A stretch of DNA of 64,000 bases, from the NCBI GenBank assembly GCA_021324945.1, contig JAJPID010000060.1, positions 50,339 to 114,338 on the forward strand. Reading direction: 5' to 3'. This DNA is from Lysobacterales bacterium. GTDB lineage: Bacteria > Pseudomonadota > Gammaproteobacteria > Xanthomonadales > Rhodanobacteraceae. Numbering within the stretch: the stretch's first letter is position 1; the number at the start of each line of letters is the position of its first letter. A program made the position numbers and the translations under genes. The notes under the pieces are model-generated. The model saw nothing but the letters and a program-made list of their open reading frames with translations, did no database searches and was not told where the DNA came from. Positions 55,166 through 64,000 of the stretch are shown in pieces.

Positions 55166-55738
55166 TCAAAAACTCAACCACCAGCAGCCGCCGCGCCGCA
55201 TCACGCCGAAGCTGCGCGATGACGGGACATCGTCACCACGCGGTTGCGTCAGCACGGTGATGCCGGTGGGATTCGGCGCGGCGTAATCGGCATCGCCGGG
55301 CTGTGCGCCGGAAGGATCGGTGGCTCCATCGAACTGGATGCCGGCGAGCGGCTGTTGCAACCAGCGCTTGAATTCGCGCAGGCGCGCATTGGCGCTGCTG
55401 CGGTCGTAACCTCGCCAGTCGATCAGGCCCGCGAGCGCATTCGGGTCGTCGCTGTTGAATGCCAACGCGATTCGGTCGCGCAACGCTTGCGGAGAACTTG
55501 GACAACCGGTGGCCGCCAGTTGCACAGTGTCGATGCCGGTGACGCCGCCGGAAGCAGCCGGTGCGACGCCGTTGGCGTAATTGGCTGCGTCCAACGACTG
55601 CTCCTGCGTACCGCAGGGCTGATCGGTGAACACGAGTTCGCCATCGGCGCCCAGGCAGCGGTGCACTTGCGCGTGCGCGGTATGTGCGATGCACAGAATC
55701 GCGAACGCGACGAGTGGGAGCAAAAGCCGGATGTGCAT
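55166..55738 (-). CDS. DUF4124 domain-containing exported protein
   Basis: 190 residues with signal peptide MHIRLLLPLVAFAILCIAHTAHA. The mature N-terminus VHRCLGADGELVFTDQPCG is the DUF4124 motif with its Cys pair. The remainder (LRDRIALAFNSDDPNALAGL, REFKRWLQQPLAG) is a small domain of unknown function ending in GGCWWLSF. ATG 55738 starts the signal peptide directly; ATG 55762 is in frame. It follows metF on the same strand by 105 nt. Confidence 0.85.
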   Translation of the reverse strand: MHIRLLLPLVAFAILCIAHTAHAQVHRCLGADGELVFTDQPCGTQEQSLDAANYANGVAPAASGGVTGIDTVQLAATGCPSSPQALRDRIALAFNSDDPNALAGLIDWRGYDRSSANARLREFKRWLQQPLAGIQFDGATDPSGAQPGDADYAAPNPTGITVLTQPRGDDVPSSRSFGVMRRGGCWWLSF

Positions 55739-55843
55739 TCTTGCAGTGTAGCCTCGATCCATGAAACTAAACCGAATATTCGTCCTTATTCCGGAACGCC
55801 GTCGCGCAGCATCCCGAATGGAATCTCCGTTCTCACTGTTGCG

Positions 55844-56671
55844 TTAGCTTTGCAACCTCTCCATCACCGCCATAGTCGCGCGCGCGCGGTTGATCGTGTA
55901 GACGTGCAGGGCCGGCGCGCCACCTGCGAGCAGCCGTTGACATAATGCTGCGACGATATCGGCGCCGAATTCGCGGATGGAATCGGCGTCGTCTCCATAG
56001 GCCGCCATGCGTTTCGATATCCAGCGCGGGATTTCCGCGCCGCACAGATCGGAGAACCGCCGCAACTGTGCGAAGTTGGCAATCGGCATCACCCCCGGCA
56101 CGATCGGAACCTCGACGCCGAGCTTGTGCGCTTCATCGACGAAACGGAAATACGCATCGGCGTTGTAGAAATACTGGGTGATCGCGCCATCCGCGCCGGC
56201 GTCGATCTTGGCCTTGAAGTGCTTCAGGTCCGATTGCGCATGTTCGGACTGCGGATGGCATTCTGGATAGCAGGCGACCTCAATGTGGAAGAAACCGTCG
56301 TGCTCACGGCGGATGAAATCCACCAGTTCCGACGCATAGCGAAAATCGCCAGGCGTGGCCATACCCGAAGGTAGGTCCCCGCGCAGCGCGACGATGCGTT
56401 TGCAGCCCATCGCCTTGTAGCGCTCCAGCAGCGCGCCGATCTCCTCACGTGAGCCGCCCATGCAGGAGACATGCGGCGCGACTTCCAACTCATGTGCCTC
56501 GCGCAGGTGTTGCACCGTGCGCGGCGTATGCGTCAGCGTCGAACCGCCCGCGCCGAAGGTCACGCTCACATACTCGGGCGCCAGTGCCTTCAACCGCGGC
56601 AGCGCGCGCTCGAGCTGCGCACGCTGCTCTTCGGTCTTGGGGGGGAAGAATTCGAGCGAGATCGGCACCAT
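55844..56671 (-). CDS. metF: Methylenetetrahydrofolate reductase
   Basis: FAD enzyme making 5-methyl-THF for methionine synthesis. It starts ISLEFFPPKTEEQ (catalytic Glu in the first strand), then YVSVTFGAGGSTLTHT, RGDLP, EVACYPECHPQ, DAGADGAITQYFYN and PIVPGVMPI. Length is 275 aa. ATG 56671 lies 2 nt after the ahcY stop, so the two are in one operon under the SAH riboswitch. The ORF-track start is inside ahcY and wrong. Confidence 0.96.
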   Translation of the reverse strand: MVPISLEFFPPKTEEQRAQLERALPRLKALAPEYVSVTFGAGGSTLTHTPRTVQHLREAHELEVAPHVSCMGGSREEIGALLERYKAMGCKRIVALRGDLPSGMATPGDFRYASELVDFIRREHDGFFHIEVACYPECHPQSEHAQSDLKHFKAKIDAGADGAITQYFYNADAYFRFVDEAHKLGVEVPIVPGVMPIANFAQLRRFSDLCGAEIPRWISKRMAAYGDDADSIREFGADIVAALCQRLLAGGAPALHVYTINRARATMAVMERLQS

Positions 56672-56673
56672 GC

Positions 56674-58098
<1,425 letters not shown>

Positions 58099-58112
58099 GA
58101 GAGTTCTCCGGT

Positions 58113-58184
58113 TGAACGGGCGCCGTTGCAGGATGGAAAGCCGAGCCTCACTGCACGCAGGCAGTTGCAACGCCCCTCGGCGGA
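58113..58184 (-). promoter_or_regulatory. SAH riboswitch (ahcY leader)
   Basis: The leader RNA reads CCGAGGGGCGTTGCAAC, then a variable hairpin (TGCCTGCGTGCA), GAGGCTCGG and CAACGGCGCCCG. These are the conserved blocks of the SAH riboswitch in order: a CCGAG/CTCGG closing stem plus the GCGTTGCA and CAACGGCGC core. The class is known upstream of ahcY in proteobacteria and turns expression on when SAH accumulates. The ahcY start lies 14 nt downstream, so the switch probably controls translation. Confidence 0.88.
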
Positions 58185-58193
58185 CGAGCGGCG

Positions 58194-58221
58194 ATTATAT
58201 ATCTTTCCGTCGCGATGAAAA
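58194..58221 (-). promoter_or_regulatory. Sigma-70-type promoter of ahcY
   Basis: A perfect -10 TATAAT (58194-58199) lies just upstream of the riboswitch, with a weak -35 TTTTCA 16 nt further on. The predicted transcript would begin at or next to the first riboswitch stem. Confidence 0.6.
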
Positions 58222-58331
58222 GATGAATAATGGTTGCATCGGCACGGCGCGGCGCCGGGATTCGAACCGGATAATGGTGGAGACCCTACCCGTGGCATCT
58301 CGAACGCGCGCGGCAATCATTGCGATCTTGC

Positions 58332-58454
58332 ATGGCGCGATCTGGAAAAACGCGGGGCTGGCTGGGTGGCCGCGCGTGGCAATCGCTGCGCGCCGGGCTG
58401 GCGGCGCACGGTGAATGGGTGAAGCGATTCGAAAAATTCGCCAAACTGAAATGA
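58332..58454 (+). CDS. Possible 40-residue basic protein
   Basis: In the 360-nt spacer between ahcY and metK, the plus strand has ATG GCG CGA and encodes 40 residues ending HGEWVKRFEKFAKLK, followed at once by a GC-rich hairpin. There is no clear ribosome binding site and I recognise no family. It could be a remnant or chance ORF; the rest of the spacer shows no gene. Confidence 0.2.
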   Translation: MARSGKTRGWLGGRAWQSLRAGLAAHGEWVKRFEKFAKLK

Positions 58455-58478
58455 AACGAGCCGCGTGCGCGGCCCGTT
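58455..58478. terminator. GC-rich hairpin in the ahcY-metK spacer
   Basis: AACGAGCCGCG pairs with CGCGGCCCGTT (one mismatch) around a TG loop. Read on the minus strand it is followed by T-rich CGTTTCATTTC. It may be a secondary terminator for metK transcripts or for the small plus-strand ORF. Confidence 0.45.
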
Positions 58479-58533
58479 GGGTCGCCTGCACGCAGGCTGG
58501 CCATTCTTGCGATCATCCCTAATCGCAAAGATC

Positions 58534-58563
58534 AAAAAGCCGCCATCCGTGGCTGCACTTTTT
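58534..58563 (-). terminator. Terminator of metK (repeated hairpin, copy 2)
   Basis: Immediately after the metK stop, AAAAAGTGCAGCC pairs with GGCGGCTTTTT on the minus strand, with a T run at its 3' side. Its core and flanks match the hairpin at 38659-38701, with compensatory changes in the stem. Confidence 0.65.
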
Positions 58564-58566
58564 CAA

Positions 58567-59802
<1,236 letters not shown>

Positions 59803-59971
59803 CGTGGCTCTGCTCCCATGGGAATTATCCCTTTATACGGATGGAAGGATGAACGAAGCCGGCCATGATACAGGTGACGAGGATGGTTTGGTAGGCGCGA
59901 GCTGCGCCGGGGCTCACGCAACGGATCCCGTCCCTTGATGAGAGAGCGGCGGGGGGAGGGCTTGAGGAACA

Positions 59972-60970
59972 TCACGCCGCTGCGGCGAACTCCGCTTCCG
60001 CTCCGATTTGCAGCGCCTCGAAATATTCTCGCGTCAGGCGCAGTTGCTCGTGCGCGGTTTCCGCAGCATTAACCACGGCACGAAAGCTCGCGTTTTCGGA
60101 ACGATCTTTCGCATACCAGCCCAAATGTTTGCGCGCGATGCGCACGCCCACGTGCTCGCCGTAGAACGCGTACAGCGCGTGCAGATGTCCGAGCAGGATG
60201 TCGCACACCTCGCGCACATCCGGTTCGGGCGGCAACTCCCCGGTGGACAAATAGTGCGCGACCTCGCGGAAGATCCACGGTCGGCCTTGCGCCGGGCGGC
60301 CGATCATCACGGCATCGCATTTCGTATGATTGAGCACGAACCGCGCTTTCGCTGGCGAGTCGATGTCGCCGTTGGCGATCACCGGAATCGAAACGCTCGC
60401 CTTCACTGCGGCGATGGTCTCATATTCGGCTTCGCCTTCGTACTTGTCCGCGCGCGTGCGGCCGTGCACGGTGAGCGCAGCGATGCCGCAATCCTGCGCG
60501 ATGCGCGCGATACTCAACGCGTTCCTGTGTTCGCGGTCCCAGCCAGTGCGGATCTTCAGCGTCACCGGCACGTCGACGGCGCGCACCACGGCGGCACAGA
60601 TGCGCGCGACCAATGGCTCGTCCTGCAGCAGCGCCGAACCTGCCCAGACGTTGCAGACCTTCTTCGCCGGGCAGCCCATGTTGATGTCGATGATCTGCGC
60701 GCCGTTGGCGGCGTTATAGCGCGCGGCCTCCGCCAGCATCGCTGGATCGTAGCCTGCGATCTGCACCGAAACCGGATCGGGTTCACCCGCATGATCCATA
60801 CGCCGCAGCGATTTGGTCGTGTTCCACAGGCCCGGATCGGCCGTGGTCATCTCCGACACAGCGAGGCCCGCGCCGAGCTTCTTGCAGAGCTGGCGGAACG
60901 GCTTGTCGGTCACACCCGCCATCGGCGCGAGGATCACCCGCGGCTCGATCGAATAAGTCCCGATACGCAT
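59972..60970 (-). CDS. dusB: tRNA-dihydrouridine synthase B
   Basis: FMN enzyme reducing uridine to dihydrouridine in tRNA. It starts MRIGTYSIEPRVILAPMAGVTDKPF, with GAQIIDINMGCPAKK (catalytic Cys), VTLKIRTGWD, LTVHGRTRADKYEG and PVIANGDIDSP. 332 residues. The DusB assignment rests on the MRIG start and the GCPAKK block. The usual partner fis is not downstream. ATG 60970 replaces the longer ORF-track start. Confidence 0.92.
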   Translation of the reverse strand: MRIGTYSIEPRVILAPMAGVTDKPFRQLCKKLGAGLAVSEMTTADPGLWNTTKSLRRMDHAGEPDPVSVQIAGYDPAMLAEAARYNAANGAQIIDINMGCPAKKVCNVWAGSALLQDEPLVARICAAVVRAVDVPVTLKIRTGWDREHRNALSIARIAQDCGIAALTVHGRTRADKYEGEAEYETIAAVKASVSIPVIANGDIDSPAKARFVLNHTKCDAVMIGRPAQGRPWIFREVAHYLSTGELPPEPDVREVCDILLGHLHALYAFYGEHVGVRIARKHLGWYAKDRSENASFRAVVNAAETAHEQLRLTREYFEALQIGAEAEFAAAA

Positions 60971-61133
60971 GGCATGCAAGTTTACATTGCGCCGCGGCGA
61001 TGGCTTGCCGTTAGCAAGAGATCGTACATTGCAGCAAGAGTGGACCATGGCCGGCTGCGATCAGGTTGCCGTCCCGCGGGTGGTCACGGCGTTGCTGTCG
61101 CACGCTGGAGACCCGCAACGCGCGGGTTGAAAC

Positions 61134-61697
61134 TCAGGGCGTTTCTGCGACGGCCTGCGCGGCCTGACGCTGTGAGCGCAGCAAGGCTTGCATTTCCGCC
61201 GGCGTCTTCAACTTCGCACCGCGGAAATACCACACACGCAATTCGAGTCCGCGCGGACTGACGCCGATGTACGAAAAGCCGGTGCCCGGCCAGTACGCCC
61301 AACGCAGCGTGTCTGCAAAACCTTCGTTTTCCAGTTCCAGCAGCACGCCGATGCAGGGATAGCCATTCGCGCGCGCATAATCCTCCAGAGTTTTTTGCGT
61401 GTAGCGCAGCAGCGGCCGCACCAGTTTACCGGAACGCCATTTCTTGCCGACGAAACAGCGGTAGTAGTACATCGGCTGACCCAACCGCGGCAGGATCTTC
61501 GGCGAGGCGGTGGAGACCGCGGCCAATTGGCCGTTTTCGTCCAGCACGTGCGCGACCACTTCGTTCAAGCGCTGCGTGGCGCGCTCGCCCTCCACGTTGG
61601 CCTGCTCGCGCAACCAGAACGCGCGGATGGTTTCGCCCATCGCGGGATCGAGTTGCTTCCAATCGTTGATGTATTGATAGGCGTGCTGGTCTGACAT
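61134..61697 (-). CDS. Conserved hypothetical protein (possible acyltransferase fold)
   Basis: 187 residues beginning MSDQHAYQYINDWKQLDPA. The central part (AFWLREQANVEGERATQRL, VVAHVLDENGQLAAVSTAS, YYYRCFVGKKWRSGKLVRPLL) resembles uncharacterised N-acetyltransferase-like proteins, but no clear acetyl-CoA loop is visible, so I do not assign activity. ATG 61697 follows GGGGAACAGC. It lies just downstream of the sugar kinase gene on the same strand. Confidence 0.7.
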   Translation of the reverse strand: MSDQHAYQYINDWKQLDPAMGETIRAFWLREQANVEGERATQRLNEVVAHVLDENGQLAAVSTASPKILPRLGQPMYYYRCFVGKKWRSGKLVRPLLRYTQKTLEDYARANGYPCIGVLLELENEGFADTLRWAYWPGTGFSYIGVSPRGLELRVWYFRGAKLKTPAEMQALLRSQRQAAQAVAETP

Positions 61698-61711
61698 GCT
61701 GTTCCCCGGGT

Positions 61712-62698
61712 TCAATGCGGCCCGAAACGCGCGATCACTTCATCGTAGCGCGGCATCGCGCCAGCTGCGCCATTGCGCTCGGTGCTGAGTGCCGCGGTAC
61801 GATTGGCGTGCCGCATCGCGTCCACGAACGGCCGAGCCTCCCATCGCAGCATCGCCGCGGCCAGCGCGCCACAGAAGCAATCGCCCGCGCCGGTGGTGTC
61901 GATCGTTTTGGCGGGTTCCGTCGGCAAACGGTAGCACGATGCCGCATCCTTGCGGCGCTCCCGCTCGTCGTGCGAAACGAAACAGCCGTTGGCGCCCAGT
62001 GTAATCACCACGGTGGCATTCGGCGACAGCTTGCGCGCCAGCGCGTGCAGTGTGGAGTCGCTCATCGAAACCAATGCGTTTGCATCGACATCGACGTCGA
62101 GAAAGCGTCCGCACAGTTGCGCGAACTCGGTTTCGTTGGGCGTGAGCAGATCGGCTTCGCGCAGCAGGGTCAGCGTCAAGTCGGAATGCATGGGCGCGGG
62201 GTTGAGCACGCACGTCATGTTGCACTCACGCGCCAGTCGCACCGCAGCCTCGACCGCAGCCAGGCCGGTTTCCAGTTGCGTCAGCAGGATTCGCGCATCG
62301 GCGAACGCATCGCATTGCGCGCGGATGAAATCGGAAGTCAACGTCGCGTTTGCGCCGGGATTCACCACGATGCAATTGTTGCCCTGATCGTTCACCCACA
62401 CCGCGGTCGAAGCGGTGGGCTGATCGTCGAAGACCTGCCAGCGGCAGGACAGCGATTCGTCTCGTGCATCTTCTTGCGCTTGCGCGCCGAGTGCATCGCT
62501 GCCGATCGCACCGATAAACAATGTATTCCCGTCTTGTCGATGACACGCGACGGCCTGGTTGAAGCCTTTGCCGCCCGGACCGGTCGCAAAATTTCGGCCG
62601 AGCCGCGTTTCACCTGCTTGCGGAAAGCGGTGCACGCGCCAGACATGGTCGCGGTTGTAGCTGCCGACCACGATCACCTGCGGCGCAGTGGTGCTCAT
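61712..62698 (-). CDS. PfkB family sugar/nucleoside kinase (ribokinase-like)
   Basis: 328 residues. It begins VIVVGSYNRDHVWRVHRFPQ, with the substrate-binding GPGGKGFNQAVAC, and the anion-hole/catalytic signature DTTGAGDCFCGALAAA (catalytic Asp). The N-terminal GSYNRD resembles ribokinases. Its start overlaps the stop of the transporter gene by 4 nt, so it probably phosphorylates a nucleoside or ribose imported by that transporter. Exact substrate not determinable. Confidence 0.92.
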   Translation of the reverse strand: MSTTAPQVIVVGSYNRDHVWRVHRFPQAGETRLGRNFATGPGGKGFNQAVACHRQDGNTLFIGAIGSDALGAQAQEDARDESLSCRWQVFDDQPTASTAVWVNDQGNNCIVVNPGANATLTSDFIRAQCDAFADARILLTQLETGLAAVEAAVRLARECNMTCVLNPAPMHSDLTLTLLREADLLTPNETEFAQLCGRFLDVDVDANALVSMSDSTLHALARKLSPNATVVITLGANGCFVSHDERERRKDAASCYRLPTEPAKTIDTTGAGDCFCGALAAAMLRWEARPFVDAMRHANRTAALSTERNGAAGAMPRYDEVIARFGPH

Positions 62699-63996
62699 GC
62701 GCGATCGACGAAATGGTCCGCGAATGTGCGTTCACCTTGCACCGGCGCGACTGGACGGCGCGGCCGGAACAAGGGCACGAAAAGGATCGCCATGACCAGC
62801 GCATACAGCGCGAAGGCGCTCCAGATGCCGTGCCAGTTCTTGCAGACCGCAACCGCATCGTTGCAGGCGTGATCGGTGAAAAACGTGTCGATGGCCCAGC
62901 CGGCGATCAGGCTGCCCAGCACCGCGCCGACACCGTTGGTCATCAGCATGAAAAGGCCCTGCGCGGAAGCGCGGATCTTTGGATCGGCTTGTCCCTCAAC
63001 GAACAGCGAACCGGAGATGTTGAAGAAATCGAACGCCATGCCGTACACCACGCACGACAGCACGATCATCCAGAGTCCGGATCCCGGATCGCCAAACGCG
63101 AATAGGCCGAAGCGGAAGAACCACGCCAGCATGCTCATCGTCATCACGGCCTTGATGCCAAAACGTTTCAGGAAAAACGGAATGGTCAAAATAAATAATG
63201 TTTCCGAAATCTGCGAAATCGAAATGATGATCGCGGGATATTTCACTGCCAGCAGGCCTTGATACGCAGGCAGCTTGGCGAAATCGTGCAGGAAGGTGTC
63301 ACCGTAGGCATTGGTCAATTGCAGCGCCGCGCCAAGCAGCATCGCGAAGATGAAGAACACCGCCATCTGCGGATCGCGGAACAGCACGAACGAAGTCAAA
63401 CCCAGGCGATCGGCCAGCGTGCGGCTGTGCGCCGCGTCCAGCCGCGGCGGGCAGGGCGGCAGCGTAAACGCATAAATGCCCAGGATCAGCGATGCGGCCG
63501 CGGCGACGCGAAACTGCATCGCCGACACCTCGAAGTGCAACAGGCTCACTGTCCAGGTCGCAATGATAAAACCGATCGTGCCCCACACGCGGATGGGCGG
63601 ATACACCGTAACGACGTCCAGGTTTTCGTTCTTCAGCGCGTTGTACGCCACCGCGATCGCCAGCGAAATCGTCGGCATGTAGCAGACCATGTTCAACAAC
63701 ATGACCCAGAACAGCACGTTCGGATCGTTCACCAGCGGCACGCAGAACAGCACGATTGCGCCGGCGATCTGCAGCAGTCCGTACAAACGTTCCGCATTGA
63801 TCCACTTGTCGGCAACGATCCCGGCGACAGAAGGCATGAACAGCGCGGCGATGCCCATCGTCGAGAAGATCGCGCCGAACTGCGTCCCCGACCAATGCCG
63901 GTTCTGAAACCAGTACGCGCCGATCGTCAGCAGCCACGCGCCCCAGATGAAGAACTGGAGGAAGTTCATCACGATCAGGCGCAGCTTCAGGTTCAT
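62695..63996 (-). CDS. Nucleoside:H+ symporter (NHS/MFS family, NupG/XapB-like)
   Basis: 433-residue, about twelve-span major facilitator. The N-terminus RLIVMNFLQFFIWGAWLLTIG and the following HWSGTQFGAIFSTMGIAALFMP are typical of the NupG/XapB family. It starts at ATG 63996, 4 nt from the window edge, so upstream regulation cannot be seen. It overlaps the PfkB gene, forming an uptake-and-phosphorylation pair for nucleosides. Confidence 0.9.
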   Translation of the reverse strand: MNLKLRLIVMNFLQFFIWGAWLLTIGAYWFQNRHWSGTQFGAIFSTMGIAALFMPSVAGIVADKWINAERLYGLLQIAGAIVLFCVPLVNDPNVLFWVMLLNMVCYMPTISLAIAVAYNALKNENLDVVTVYPPIRVWGTIGFIIATWTVSLLHFEVSAMQFRVAAAASLILGIYAFTLPPCPPRLDAAHSRTLADRLGLTSFVLFRDPQMAVFFIFAMLLGAALQLTNAYGDTFLHDFAKLPAYQGLLAVKYPAIIISISQISETLFILTIPFFLKRFGIKAVMTMSMLAWFFRFGLFAFGDPGSGLWMIVLSCVVYGMAFDFFNISGSLFVEGQADPKIRASAQGLFMLMTNGVGAVLGSLIAGWAIDTFFTDHACNDAVAVCKNWHGIWSAFALYALVMAILFVPLFRPRRPVAPVQGERTFADHFVDRA

Positions 63997-64000
63997 CGCA

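Noticed and set aside
58237-58310. tRNA-like GGTTCGAATCC T-loop on the minus strand
   Set aside because: The T-stem has a mismatch, the distances to a possible acceptor 5' strand and anticodon arm do not fit, and no CCA or cloverleaf can be drawn.

Overview
The window is chromosomal DNA of a GC-rich gammaproteobacterium. Gene content and local order (pilB next to tandem type IV pilins, rmlBACD, rdgB-rph-yicC-gmk, ahcY-metF with an SAH riboswitch, metK, many short intergenic repeats) point to the Xanthomonadales/Lysobacterales, most likely a Rhodanobacteraceae-type organism. This placement is inferred from gene content; no phylogeny was run. I see no rRNA, tRNA, prophage, complete insertion sequence or CRISPR array.

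1-23.7 kb: a surface-structure region. A partial pilB lies at the left edge (minus strand). Two tandem pilin genes lie 18 kb away, each with a sigma-54-type promoter. Between them sits a glycan-biosynthesis block: a sugar aminotransferase, four glycosyltransferases, three methyltransferase-type proteins, a GMD-like dehydratase, a Wzx-type flippase, gmd and fcl (GDP-L-fucose), and two large paralogous GT-C-like membrane proteins with TPR-type C-termini directly downstream of the pilins. On the other side of the pilins, rmlBACD makes dTDP-L-rhamnose. The arrangement suggests a pilin or surface glycosylation locus.

23.7-38.6 kb: two S9 peptidases, dxs, a ClC chloride channel with CBS domains, an HNH nuclease, a GNAT acetyltransferase, an acyl-CoA dehydrogenase, a LEA-type lipoprotein, a compact modABC molybdate transporter and a PEBP-family protein.

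38.7-50.6 kb: a decayed DUF488 gene, a SET-domain protein, CsbD, an NRAMP-related transporter, a PfpI/DJ-1 protein, a signal-peptide-bearing methyltransferase, two unknown membrane proteins, an EF-G-like GTPase, a proline-rich membrane protein, and a molybdenum hydroxylase (iorAB type) whose large subunit is frameshifted at a CG repeat.

50.6-64 kb: housekeeping genes (hemW, rdgB, rph, yicC, gmk, metF, ahcY, metK, dusB), then a PfkB sugar kinase overlapping a nucleoside/H+ symporter.

Several families of short repeats occupy the spacers: a three-hairpin element of about 130 bp, inverted arrays of 7-nt repeats that have rewritten the ends of rdgB and hemW, an 88-bp element with terminal inverted repeats, and terminator-like hairpins. 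These repeats, the pilin glycosylation architecture and the structured pilin mRNA leader are the least explained parts of the window.
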